Part shown: one piece after another, positions 46,885-55,836 of the stretch
Layout: each line of letters starts with the position of its first letter
Numbering within the stretch: the first letter of the stretch is position 1
From: Acinetobacter rudis
GTDB taxonomy: Bacteria > Pseudomonadota > Gammaproteobacteria > Pseudomonadales > Moraxellaceae
Length of the DNA: 64,000 nt
Reading direction: 5' to 3'
Assembly (NCBI RefSeq): GCF_031157835.1
Contig: NZ_JAVIDR010000008.1
Coordinates: 58,361 to 122,360 of the forward strand
The notes under the pieces: generated by a model
What the model saw: the letters and a program-made list of their open reading frames with translations, nothing else
Database searches by the model: none
What the model was told of the DNA's origin: nothing
Program-made: the position numbers and the translations under genes

Positions 46885-47385
46885 TCACTCCGGCCACCCT
46901 TCACTCAATCGCCCGACATCAACTGCGTGTCCATCAGCCGCTTCTGCCAGCGTTCTATATTCAGCGATGCACTCTTTGAGTATGTCTGAGCTGGTATCGG
47001 CGTACTTAATAATGGTCTCACGGGAAGCTGTGGACATACGGCTTTTGGCTGTATCGAGTTGCTTTGACAAGCTATTAGCAACGGACTGAGCACGAGTAGC
47101 ATCAGCCATGACTTTTTTAATTTTAACATTGTAATTTTGCTCCGCTTTTAACAGTTGTTCAGACCATTGTTTTTCTTTTGCTGTAGCTTCTGCTTTAGCC
47201 TTTTCGGTTAAGGCTTGCGACTCAGCTACTTGGGTTTTGAATTTCACATCGAGCAGCTGGTACTCAGCTTGACAATGATCAACACGCCAAGATTGAATGC
47301 TTAAGCCAATACCACCTAGTAATAAAAAAGCCATCAATACGATAATGATGGCTTTATAGAATTTCGCTAAGAATATGTCGATCAT
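46885..47385 (-). CDS. Inner-membrane spanin (Rz-like)
   Basis: About 166 residues from the ATG at 47385. One N-terminal membrane helix (FYKAIIIVLMAFLLLGGIGLSI) is followed by a long coiled-coil periplasmic region rich in Lys, Gln and Glu and ending in a tail (EGWPE). This is the Rz design. It overlaps the endolysin stop by 4 bp, and an Rz1-like lipoprotein gene lies inside it. Together they would fuse inner and outer membranes in the last step of lysis. Confidence 0.8.
   Translation of the reverse strand: MIDIFLAKFYKAIIIVLMAFLLLGGIGLSIQSWRVDHCQAEYQLLDVKFKTQVAESQALTEKAKAEATAKEKQWSEQLLKAEQNYNVKIKKVMADATRAQSVANSLSKQLDTAKSRMSTASRETIIKYADTSSDILKECIAEYRTLAEAADGHAVDVGRLSEGWPE
46905..47129 (-). CDS. 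Outer-membrane spanin lipoprotein (Rz1-like), nested in Rz
   Basis: A 74-residue protein encoded in another frame entirely inside the Rz gene. It begins with a lipoprotein signal (MLMLLVLSPLLIAC with the lipobox cysteine at ~residue 21 of the longest form) and continues with Pro-rich sequence (CPQLPVRPLLSTPIP). Small, proline-rich, lipobox-bearing and embedded: all hallmarks of an o-spanin. Confidence 0.8.
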   Translation of the reverse strand: MLKLKKSWLMLLVLSPLLIACQSNSIQPKAVCPQLPVRPLLSTPIPAQTYSKSASLNIERWQKRLMDTQLMSGD

Positions 47386-47933
47386 GCATTCTCCCTCATG
47401 CACTTGTCATAGCGTTCTTTTTGTCGGGTCCACACGCCATAGCAACCATTGGATCGAATACTACAATCACGCTTTGCTACATACTTGTATTTAAGTAGTG
47501 ACTCACAAGCTTGTTTGTATTTACCTACTTTTAAATTTCGTAGCATGGAAGAGTTAGACCAAGCACCTGTGCCATATTGATAGGTGAAATCAAAATACAG
47601 ATCATATTCGCCTTGAGACACCTTTACGTTTTGCAATGTCTTGTTAAATCGCACTGCATCTTTATCCATGTGGGCCTTAAGATACTCAAATCCTTGTTTA
47701 CGTGTTATTGGCGGATCAGACATTTTTACACGTTGGCCATTTGGATACACCGTAATACCAGGACCAATCGTAGGGACATCTCCTTTTACTGGAATAACGG
47801 GTTTAGGTGTAAAACCCTCTTTGGCCATAGTTGCCTGTACCTGCTGATCACTTACACCAGATATAAAAAAACCGCCTGTTCCTAAGGCGGTTGCTAGTGT
47901 GGATCCAATGACCCAATACTTAGTCTTTGACAT
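47382..47933 (-). CDS. SAR-type phage lysozyme (endolysin, GH24)
   Basis: About 183 residues from the ATG at 47933. The N-terminus (KYWVIGSTLATALGTGGFFISG) is a weakly hydrophobic signal-arrest-release helix; a GH24 muramidase domain follows (MAKEGFTPKPVIPVKGD with the likely catalytic Glu, then a Thr in VPTIGPG). It is followed by Rz/Rz1 and preceded by the holin, the usual lysis cassette order. The start overlaps the holin stop by 14 bp. Confidence 0.85.
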   Translation of the reverse strand: MSKTKYWVIGSTLATALGTGGFFISGVSDQQVQATMAKEGFTPKPVIPVKGDVPTIGPGITVYPNGQRVKMSDPPITRKQGFEYLKAHMDKDAVRFNKTLQNVKVSQGEYDLYFDFTYQYGTGAWSNSSMLRNLKVGKYKQACESLLKYKYVAKRDCSIRSNGCYGVWTRQKERYDKCMRENA

Positions 47934-48171
47934 CACATTCCCCTTCAATTTGCTTCATACGTGCGAGATGTTCACGCCGCTCACGACGATCTCGCTGATA
48001 TGAAAAATAAAAATTAATCAGTAGACCAAGTACAGCAACTCCTACACCGATCCAGCCAATCCAATTAATCCCCATAAAAAAACCAGCGGCACTTGTCGCA
48101 CCACCAGTTAAAGTTGCTTTTGATCCGATTGCTGCGACAGATGCTTCTGCTGCAGCGGATGTTTCAGACAT
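47920..48171 (-). CDS. Phage holin
   Basis: An 83-residue protein with one or two hydrophobic segments (ATSAAGFFMGINWIGWIGVGVAVLGLLINFYFSY) and a highly charged C-terminus (RDRRERREHLARM), as in class II holins. Its place directly before the endolysin supports this. Confidence 0.8.
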   Translation of the reverse strand: MSETSAAAEASVAAIGSKATLTGGATSAAGFFMGINWIGWIGVGVAVLGLLINFYFSYQRDRRERREHLARMKQIEGECDVKD

Positions 48172-48202
48172 GATATTCCCCCAAATTTTAGATATAAAAA
48201 AA

Positions 48203-48217
48203 GGCGCTTATTGCGCC
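48203..48217 (-). terminator. Intrinsic terminator before the lysis genes
   Basis: Stem GGCGC / GCGCC followed on the minus strand by seven T residues. The same 24-bp sequence occurs at 54426, so the gpJ gene is bracketed by twin hairpins. Confidence 0.75.
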
Positions 48218-48238
48218 CACTTATTCCACATAAACATT

Positions 48239-48418
48239 TCACTGATCTGGATAGACCCATTCCATACTAATAAAATCAAATAATTGCTCGTACATGTTTT
48301 CGGGTTCTATAGTCGTAAATACTGCGTTTTCTGGTATGTTTAAACATACTGTTTGATCATCACCTTTAATGGTCTGCACGACCTTACCACGACCATTTAA
48401 TATATATAACGAAGGCAT
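48239..48418 (-). CDS. Small phage protein (59 residues) coupled to gpJ
   Basis: The reading frame starts with an ATG that overlaps the gpJ stop by one base (TAATG) and ends in TGA at 48239. Product begins MPSLYILNGRGKVVQTIKG and ends SMEWVYPDQ. It is acidic and soluble. Coupling and the following terminator support a real gene; it may be a tail-fibre-associated or chaperone-like protein, but the function is unknown. Confidence 0.65.
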   Translation of the reverse strand: MPSLYILNGRGKVVQTIKGDDQTVCLNIPENAVFTTIEPENMYEQLFDFISMEWVYPDQ

Positions 48419-51400
48419 TAGCGTTTAGCTCCTTGTAAAATAAATTTTCGATTTCGAATATAAGCCCTTGGATTATTTCCCCAGCCTGAAATATAAAACT
48501 CAACCGAGTATTTGTGGCTACCAGATGGAGGTTTGTCAAAAATAGGCAACATAATCTGATCAAACTTTTGCAACATAGGTGGATAGAGACTATTGCTGTC
48601 ATCATAATAGATTTTGGGGGCATCCCACTTTACTTGACTGATCACTGTATTACCCCTTTTAATTGAAATTAATACGTGAGCGGAATAACTGCTCGTCCAA
48701 GCCCCAAACACCTCCATTGCCTCAAAACAAAACCATGCAACAACATTTCCACCTGCTGGATTAATTGTTGCTTCTGCAATAGAAAAAGCTGTATCAAAGT
48801 ATGGAATATCATAGCGGTCAGCAAATTCACTAGCAGCATTTGCAGTAATCGCCCCACCTGCAACTTGTAAAGTATCTACCTGTGCACTGCCGATATGAGC
48901 TTTTTTAATGGCACCATCTTCAATATTGGCAGCTGTAGCCTTTAAACTCCCAAAGCTCGCAGTAATTGCACTAAGATCGTCAACCCAAAGTTTTGATGCA
49001 TCAATTCGTCCAAAATATCCATTAGACACATACAGACCAGGAGGAATAATAGTGCCATTAGGCAATGTATCCGCCTTTGTTTGTAAGGACATGAGCGGCT
49101 TAGGTTGAATACCATCAACTCCAACTGGTGCACCAAAATGCACTGCATCATAGTTAAAGATCATGGTCCCTGTTTTACCATCGTTCATAGAACCATGGCC
49201 AACAATGTGACCATTCACATCAAACTTCATGTATTGCTGAGCATAAACACCGTCGATCGACTGCTTTTGCTCTTGGATAGATGCAGTATGACCATTTACC
49301 GTTGTTTGCATTGTGTTGACTTGTTTGACTGTAGCACTAGACTCCTTAGCCACCGCATCAACTTCGGTTTTCAATGTAGCTAAATTGGTGTTCGCTTGAT
49401 TAGCCTTAAATAAAGCATCATTAGCTGTAGACTGTGCATTATCTGCCTTGGTATTGGCAGATTTAGCAGAAGCTTGCACTGTATCAATACGATTAGCTTG
49501 AGATGATTGATCATCAGATAGTGTTTTTATCTGACTTTGAACCGTAGATTTATTACTTTCAAAATCAGAGCGAACAGTTGAGATGCTTTCACTTAAAGCT
49601 TTATCTGCATCAACAAGCGTACTAATTTGATTAGAAACAACTGCACTATTCTGCTGCATTTCTGCTGCAACTTGATCAGTACGTTTGGCTTGAGCCATAT
49701 CACCTTCGATGCGTGCAGACTGCTCAGACCAAACACCAACAAGCGAAGCAGTACTGCCTGCCATGTCACTGATTGAACCTGCAAGTTCTGGATTCACTTG
49801 AGCGTAAACTCCGTCAATTCGTTTTGTTTCTACTACTAACTTTTGATCAACAGTATTTACCTTAGAATCGACTTGGGTCAATTGCCCCGTTGTTGCATAG
49901 CCCCCCAACTTAGCTTCTACAGCATCAACCTTTTGCACTGCAGCACTTGCATCATTCGCCGCTACTGTTGCCTTGGATAAGGCTGTAGCAGAGTTTTGAT
50001 TCGCTGTGTTTGCGGTGTTTTTAGCATCATTTGCAGTATTTACAGCATTGTTAGCTTGGTTAACTGCACTTGCAGCATTTGAGTTTGCATTTTGTGCGGT
50101 TGCTGTTGCACTTGATGCCATACTTGCAGCCGATCCAGCCTGATCAACAGCGGCCTTAGATTGCTGTACGGCTGTTGCACTGTTTTCTAAAGCTTTGTCT
50201 GTGTCCTTCTGAGTTTTCTTTAAACTTACATCTAAGGCATCAATAGTTTCGGCATTAGCACTGGATGTATTCACTGCGGTATTGGCAGTCTGACGCACAG
50301 AAGCCAATGCGGTATCATTACTTGAGATATAACTGTTTAAAGCCTCAGTGGTAACACGATCACCATCGATACGGGCTGTTCGCTCCTCTTGAATAGATGC
50401 CTTATTTTCACCAACGGATACACCGATAGTATCAATGCGTTGACCTAAAGCTGAATCTCCCTCAATACGTGCAGATTGCTCCGACCAAACACCAACAAGT
50501 GAAGCAGTACTGCCAGCCATATCAGTAGTTGAACCTGCGAGTTCAGGATTCACTTGAGCATAAACGCCATCGATACGTTTAGTTTCTGCTATCAACTTTT
50601 GGTCAATAGTATTTACCTTAGAATCTACTTGGGTTAGTTGTCCTGTTGTAGCGTAATCACCCAATTTAGCTTCTACAGCATTTACTTGTTTAACTGCTGC
50701 ACTCGCATCATTTGCAGCAACCTCAGCCTTAGACAAAGCAAGGGCCGAATTTTCATTCGCCTTATTTGCTTTGTTCACTGCATCATTCGAAGCATTAACA
50801 GCTGCAGCAGAATTTGAATTGGCAGACTGCGCTGTAGCTTGGGCTTGAGTTGAGATACTTGCTGCAGACTTAGCATCGCTCGCTGCCGTTTCTGCTGTAG
50901 ATATAGCAGTTGCACTATTTTTAAGTGCCTTATCAGTATCTCCTTTAATTACATCAACTTCAGAACTTAACCCTTGAATACTTTGGGTATTGGCATTCGT
51001 TGCATTGGTTGTCGCTTTTAAATCATTGGTGATGGTCGCCATTTTCCCATCATTCGTTGTGATATATGTATTCAACGTTGATGCTGTTGATTCATTTTTA
51101 TCAGCAACCACTTTTAACTCATTGCGAATCGCAGCATTACTGTCATTAAAATCAACACTCAAAGTATCAATTTTTTGACCTAAAGCTTTATCACCATCAA
51201 CTCTTGCAATAATTTCTTGCTGAATTGATGCCTTATTGCTGCTGGTTTCTACACTTACAGTATCTACACGCTTTGCAAGAGCCATATCACCCTCAATCAT
51301 GGCAGATTGAAGTGACCAACTCCCCACAAACACCTCACCACTACCTGCCATATCTGTTACAGATCCAGCAAGTTGTGGATTTAATTGCGCATATACACCA

Positions 51401-54400
51401 TCGGTCTTTTCAGATAAAACTTTTTGTTCATCTGCAATGACCTTCATGTCACTTTGTACAGCTGCAAATCCACTATCTGTAGACTTTTTAAGTGTATCTA
51501 TAACTTGAAGTGTATTTTGATTCGTCTGATTGATGACTTGTGTTAACCCATCTTCAGATGACTTAATTGCCGCCTTTCGATCAGCAACCTCTTTATCAAT
51601 GTTTTTCTGTGTTGAATTTATGGCATCAATGCGGTTTTGACGTTCAGCTGCTAAATCAGCATTCGTTTTATCTGTTATCGCTTTAATGTCTTTAACATCT
51701 TGTATTCTATCCTTCACCTCCTGATCTATTTTATTTTGAGTCGTATTGATTGCATTGATACGATCTTGGCGTTCAAGTGCTAGATCAGAGTTTGCTTTAT
51801 CTGCTGTAGTCTGAGCATTTTTAACTGCAGCATTTAAACCAGATAAATCAGTATCAATCTGATCGATATGATCAACCTTAGTCTTTAAATCTTTACTGAG
51901 TTGGCTTTCAGAGATTTGCTCATGCAGTAAATCCAGCACATCTTTAGCATCTGCTGTCGATGTACCACTCACCCAGTTTGACCAATCGCCTTTATTGCCA
52001 ATTCGGTCTACCAAACGACCTTGATAGAACTGTGTTAAGTTCGGCTGCAAACCTTGAATTGTATGGGTGGTTGTTGGGTAAGCAAATAAACCAAGCTGAG
52101 CAATATTTGATTTCCCATCAGGGCTAACATTGATTTCAACAAAGGCCGTGTCCAATGCACCAACGGCAGGAAAACCCCAATCAATCTTCATTCCAAATAA
52201 AACACCAGTAGCCCGAATAAATGCTAACTTTGGCGGTTTACCTTGCTTACCCTTGAGTTCAGTCAATTTGGAATATGTCGGTAAAGATGAAATCTCAAAA
52301 GCCGAAATAGCAATCACTCGTGCTTCATATTTTCCAGCATAAATACCAGCGACCTCTGCTGAATTACTCCCTGTAATTGGAAGCTTTAACCAAGTGCCAT
52401 TATCTTTACGCCATTCAACCTGATACTTGGTTGCATCTTTGGCTTGAGGCCAGCCAATAATCATGGTTTCAACTGATAGACCTTGCTGTACCATCTGCTC
52501 ACTAGAAATGGTGACAGATTCAACAGGTGCTTGTGTGGTCGGCTGAATGATAGAAATTGGGCGTTCATCAATGAATGCACCGTGATCAATTGCATCATAT
52601 TTAGCTGGGTTATGTTGTAAAGCAGTAATCGTAAATTGATGTTGTTCATCCTGTACAACTGATAGGACGCGATATTTAACCGTTGCTAAATCCTTAGCAT
52701 CAACAACCCAAATATTCTGCGCTGCAACGCTATCAAATGCAGCAACGACAGTGACCACTCGACCATTAATACCCGACACAGTACGTGCTTGGGACTTGCC
52801 ATCCTCACCATTAACAACCAATCGATCACCAGCACGACACACCACATCGTCACGATCAATGGTAATGCTTTTACGGTCTTTAGATACTGCTGAAATACGC
52901 CCACCATTATCACGACCCGCAAGTAGATGGTTGGCAACCTCGATTACTTTACCAGGTAATGGAATATGACCATCCAAACCGACTTTAAAAGTTATTGTTT
53001 GCGTTTCGAGTTGCTCGGACTTTAAGGCCCATTGTCCAGTGCGCTGTGCTTGTCCTTCAGAAGTACAACCCCATGCCTCAAGCTCTAACATTTTTACTGT
53101 TCTATCTTGAGCAATCGCTTTTTCATCTCGTACAAAAACGTATTCGGTTTTATAGCGATTCTGTGGGTTATCCCAAGCAACCTTTACAGCATTATGCCGA
53201 TCACGGTTCCTTGTACCTACGGAATTAATGGCCCCAACACCGCCAATAATATTGGCTGACGTATAGGTAAAATAAGTATCTTGAGGCAGATCAGCTTCAC
53301 AAATGATAGATGTGCCATCCCAATAGTTAATCGCACGGAATAGCCCAGCGAGTTTTCTTAAGATATCAAAAGCTGCTTCTGCACTTTGAATGTACACATT
53401 ACAGGTAAAGCGTGGTTCTTCTCCGCCTTTACCATCAGGGACTAACTGATCACAATATTGAGCCAAGCGATACAGGGACCACTTATCAATCATTTGTTCA
53501 GTTAATCGATGACCTAGCGCATAACGTTTTGCGGTACAAAGATCGTAATAAATCCATGCAGGGTTATTCGTATAGGCACGTTTAAATAAGCCATTCCACA
53601 TGCCCACATAAGAACGAGATACAGGATCATAATTACTTGGTACCTTAATTTTGATACCTTTTAATTCCACCGCAAGTTTTGCAATATTCGAGAAGGTTTC
53701 TGCGTCGTATTGCACACCAATTAATGCAGTATTTGGATATGCAAGTTTAAGATCTACCACTTCGGTAATAGCTTGCACATACATCTTGTCGCTAACATAT
53801 TCAGAGTTTGAATTTGGTGTTTTACGGGTAACTCGGATTAACCAGTTTTTATTGGCTTTCGGTAGGCCAATACGGTGTGTACGTTCATAGTTTGCTGAGG
53901 TTTTGCCTGACATCTGAGTTTCAAGCGCTAACTCCCACGTACCACCATCTGCTTGGACTTCGATTGAATAGTCAATCTTTACGCCATTCACATCACCAGT
54001 ACTTGGATCTTGTTGTTTCAGTGCGCCAAAACGAACCCGTACAATCACAGCATCCAAACCTAAATTTGTTACACCTTTCACCCAAGGTGTACCGCTTTTT
54101 AGCTCTACACCAACAGCCGACTCAGAGGCGATGCTTTCAAACCCTTCCATATAGGTTTGATCATTTGTACCGGTACGAAAATCTAGTGTCAAATCTTGAA
54201 AATTCTTAGCCCCACTATCACTTTCAACTGGCGTGTCATCGAGATATACAGATTTAAGACCATTAGCTAGACCTTCAACCTCTCCCTCGCTCATACCGTA
54301 TTGCAACCGAGCATAAGTTTTGGATGCAGTCGTGTCTTTAGCTACTTTGGGTTGTCGTTGTTTTCCACCACCACCTTTGGCACCCATTACAACTTTATGC

Positions 54401-54402
54401 AT
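48418..54402 (-). CDS. Tail tip/host-specificity protein gpJ-like
   Basis: About 1,994 residues (start placed at the ATG at 54402; a GTG at 54414 is in frame). Residues ~1-760 match the lambda gpJ core (SKTYARLQYGMSEGEVEGL; NNPAWIYYDL; GLFRAINYWDGTSI; fibronectin-like SVETMIIGWPQA). The middle ~900-1700 is a long coiled-coil region made of repeated modules. The C-terminus (MKFDVNGHIVGHGSMNDGKTGTM to FILQGAKR) is a separate beta-rich tip. It forms the tail tip and central fibre and decides host range. It is bounded by identical hairpins on both sides. Confidence 0.85.
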   Translation of the reverse strand: MHKVVMGAKGGGGKQRQPKVAKDTTASKTYARLQYGMSEGEVEGLANGLKSVYLDDTPVESDSGAKNFQDLTLDFRTGTNDQTYMEGFESIASESAVGVELKSGTPWVKGVTNLGLDAVIVRVRFGALKQQDPSTGDVNGVKIDYSIEVQADGGTWELALETQMSGKTSANYERTHRIGLPKANKNWLIRVTRKTPNSNSEYVSDKMYVQAITEVVDLKLAYPNTALIGVQYDAETFSNIAKLAVELKGIKIKVPSNYDPVSRSYVGMWNGLFKRAYTNNPAWIYYDLCTAKRYALGHRLTEQMIDKWSLYRLAQYCDQLVPDGKGGEEPRFTCNVYIQSAEAAFDILRKLAGLFRAINYWDGTSIICEADLPQDTYFTYTSANIIGGVGAINSVGTRNRDRHNAVKVAWDNPQNRYKTEYVFVRDEKAIAQDRTVKMLELEAWGCTSEGQAQRTGQWALKSEQLETQTITFKVGLDGHIPLPGKVIEVANHLLAGRDNGGRISAVSKDRKSITIDRDDVVCRAGDRLVVNGEDGKSQARTVSGINGRVVTVVAAFDSVAAQNIWVVDAKDLATVKYRVLSVVQDEQHQFTITALQHNPAKYDAIDHGAFIDERPISIIQPTTQAPVESVTISSEQMVQQGLSVETMIIGWPQAKDATKYQVEWRKDNGTWLKLPITGSNSAEVAGIYAGKYEARVIAISAFEISSLPTYSKLTELKGKQGKPPKLAFIRATGVLFGMKIDWGFPAVGALDTAFVEINVSPDGKSNIAQLGLFAYPTTTHTIQGLQPNLTQFYQGRLVDRIGNKGDWSNWVSGTSTADAKDVLDLLHEQISESQLSKDLKTKVDHIDQIDTDLSGLNAAVKNAQTTADKANSDLALERQDRINAINTTQNKIDQEVKDRIQDVKDIKAITDKTNADLAAERQNRIDAINSTQKNIDKEVADRKAAIKSSEDGLTQVINQTNQNTLQVIDTLKKSTDSGFAAVQSDMKVIADEQKVLSEKTDGVYAQLNPQLAGSVTDMAGSGEVFVGSWSLQSAMIEGDMALAKRVDTVSVETSSNKASIQQEIIARVDGDKALGQKIDTLSVDFNDSNAAIRNELKVVADKNESTASTLNTYITTNDGKMATITNDLKATTNATNANTQSIQGLSSEVDVIKGDTDKALKNSATAISTAETAASDAKSAASISTQAQATAQSANSNSAAAVNASNDAVNKANKANENSALALSKAEVAANDASAAVKQVNAVEAKLGDYATTGQLTQVDSKVNTIDQKLIAETKRIDGVYAQVNPELAGSTTDMAGSTASLVGVWSEQSARIEGDSALGQRIDTIGVSVGENKASIQEERTARIDGDRVTTEALNSYISSNDTALASVRQTANTAVNTSSANAETIDALDVSLKKTQKDTDKALENSATAVQQSKAAVDQAGSAASMASSATATAQNANSNAASAVNQANNAVNTANDAKNTANTANQNSATALSKATVAANDASAAVQKVDAVEAKLGGYATTGQLTQVDSKVNTVDQKLVVETKRIDGVYAQVNPELAGSISDMAGSTASLVGVWSEQSARIEGDMAQAKRTDQVAAEMQQNSAVVSNQISTLVDADKALSESISTVRSDFESNKSTVQSQIKTLSDDQSSQANRIDTVQASAKSANTKADNAQSTANDALFKANQANTNLATLKTEVDAVAKESSATVKQVNTMQTTVNGHTASIQEQKQSIDGVYAQQYMKFDVNGHIVGHGSMNDGKTGTMIFNYDAVHFGAPVGVDGIQPKPLMSLQTKADTLPNGTIIPPGLYVSNGYFGRIDASKLWVDDLSAITASFGSLKATAANIEDGAIKKAHIGSAQVDTLQVAGGAITANAASEFADRYDIPYFDTAFSIAEATINPAGGNVVAWFCFEAMEVFGAWTSSYSAHVLISIKRGNTVISQVKWDAPKIYYDDSNSLYPPMLQKFDQIMLPIFDKPPSGSHKYSVEFYISGWGNNPRAYIRNRKFILQGAKR
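49230..51440 (-). repeat. Tandem ~250-residue repeats inside gpJ
   Basis: The sequence RIDGVYAQVNPELAGS plus DMAGS and W..QSARIEGD recurs with starts near 51,400, 50,550 and 49,800 and a diverged remnant near 49,230. Spacing is about 750-840 bp. The intervening part has heptad-like NAA/TAA helical repeats (KANENSALALSKAEVAAND). The copies at 50.5 and 49.8 kb are similar at the DNA level. Confidence 0.8.
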
Positions 54403-54425
54403 ACTTTTCACCACGCAATAAAAAA

Positions 54426-54440
54426 GGCGCTTATTGCGCC
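54426..54440 (-). terminator. Intrinsic terminator between gpI and gpJ
   Basis: Stem GGCGC / GCGCC with a T run on the minus strand (TTTTTTATTG), 12-24 bp before the gpJ start. It is identical to the hairpin at 48203. Confidence 0.7.
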
Positions 54441-54456
54441 CATATATTCCCCAAGA

Positions 54457-55098
54457 TTATTTTTTACCACCGCTACCACTTCCACCAGTATGCCCAGCAT
54501 CAGCAGAACTAAAAGTATCTACCGCAAACTGGCCAGCATTAACAATGAAGCCACCGACTTCACGTTGGCCATAAAGGATTGGAACAGGATTGCCTTGTGC
54601 GATAGTGGTCACAGCACCACCGAAACCATGGTTAGCCCTATTACCATCTTGGTTTTGATCCTGATCATCAACCTTAGGCATTAGCATTTGCGCAACACCA
54701 CCAATTAACATACCTATACCAGCACCAATCATTGCACCACCAATTTGACCAGCCGAGCCATAGGAAAGACCTGTTACAACCACACCAGCGACAATAAGTA
54801 CAACGCCTAAAATGGTCTGCAAAATTCCACTATTACCACCAGCCCCAATAACCTTTGGTACGATCTTGATAACTTCGGCACCAGTATCGAAATCAATCTG
54901 ACCTTCACCAATGTTTTCGCCATCTTGGAATACTGCAAAAGTTAAACCCTGTTCATGTGCTGTCATCATGAATTGTTCAAAGCCTGGTACTTGCACAGAT
55001 AACGCCTTAACAGCTTCACGGGTACTTTCAACAGCCAACTTAAACTCTTTACCAAACTTCTTGGCCAGTACCCCATAAAGCTTGATGGTTTTAAGCAT
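54457..55098 (-). CDS. Tail assembly protein gpI-like
   Basis: A 213-residue protein with an N-terminal ubiquitin-like domain (IKLYGVLAKKFGKEFKLAVES) and a Gly/Ala-rich hydrophobic middle (IVAGVVVTGLSYGSAGQIGGAMIGAGIGMLIGG) ending in GSGSGGKK, matching lambda gpI. It works with gpK and gpL in tail tip assembly. The start overlaps gpK by 8 bp. Confidence 0.85.
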   Translation of the reverse strand: MLKTIKLYGVLAKKFGKEFKLAVESTREAVKALSVQVPGFEQFMMTAHEQGLTFAVFQDGENIGEGQIDFDTGAEVIKIVPKVIGAGGNSGILQTILGVVLIVAGVVVTGLSYGSAGQIGGAMIGAGIGMLIGGVAQMLMPKVDDQDQNQDGNRANHGFGGAVTTIAQGNPVPILYGQREVGGFIVNAGQFAVDTFSSADAGHTGGSGSGGKK

Positions 55099-55834
55099 CT
55101 TTATGCCTCACTATCTTTGCAACACGCTCTTGCCATTGCTGGCCAAAGATTTCACGTATTGATTTACGCCCATAGGGATGATGTAAAATCAAAGGCCCAC
55201 CAAAACACGCAGTGCTTTCTTCGGACTTCAATTGCCACTGATCACCCAACCAAATCACTGCATGATTCGGATGTTCCGTGCGACCTACGTTACACACCAA
55301 CATGTCGCCATACCGTGGTTCACTGACTTCATAGAATCCGGCTATCTCTAAGTTATCAAGGTAAAGTGATTGATGATCCTTATCACTCCACCAATCATCT
55401 TGACGTTCAAAGTCAGGTAATTGAATACCGAGCTCACGACGATAAAAATCACGTACGATCGAATAACAGTCTTGATAGCCATGGTGATAATCACGACCAA
55501 TCAAAGGCGCTTGATAACCACAAGGTTCGTAGACCTGAAATTCAATCTCTGGCCATGCGCAAATTACCCAAGGCTTTTCGTGTAGTTCAATCTGTAACAG
55601 ATCAAGATCGGAAGCACGTGCCGTTGCATTGGGGTGGGAATGTACATAGGCTTCAATTTCCCCAATATCCTCAGCATTCGCTAAATCTTGGTGATGGATT
55701 TGAAATTGCCCTTGTTCAGCAACATTGCGACAAGGAATATAACGCCCTAAAACAACAACCCCACAACATTCTGTGGGGTAGCATTGTTCAGCATGAGCCA
55801 AGATATCGGCTTTTAATTTCTTCGTTAGTTTCAT
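55091..55834 (-). CDS. Tail tip protein gpK-like (JAMM peptidase plus NlpC/P60)
   Basis: A 247-residue two-domain protein. The N-terminal MPN/JAB domain has TECCGVVV and HSHPNATARASDLDL (His-x-His...Asp zinc site); the C-terminal NlpC/P60 domain has YQDCYSIVRDFY (catalytic Cys) and NHAVIWLGD (His). In lambda the gpK peptidase cuts peptidoglycan or tail proteins. It lies between gpL and gpI. Confidence 0.9.
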   Translation of the reverse strand: MKLTKKLKADILAHAEQCYPTECCGVVVLGRYIPCRNVAEQGQFQIHHQDLANAEDIGEIEAYVHSHPNATARASDLDLLQIELHEKPWVICAWPEIEFQVYEPCGYQAPLIGRDYHHGYQDCYSIVRDFYRRELGIQLPDFERQDDWWSDKDHQSLYLDNLEIAGFYEVSEPRYGDMLVCNVGRTEHPNHAVIWLGDQWQLKSEESTACFGGPLILHHPYGRKSIREIFGQQWQERVAKIVRHKDA

Positions 55835-55836
55835 AT

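Noticed and set aside
51225..54209. Plus-strand ORFs opposite gpJ
   Set aside because: Shadows of the gpJ reading frame; translations are leucine- and histidine-rich with no conserved motif.
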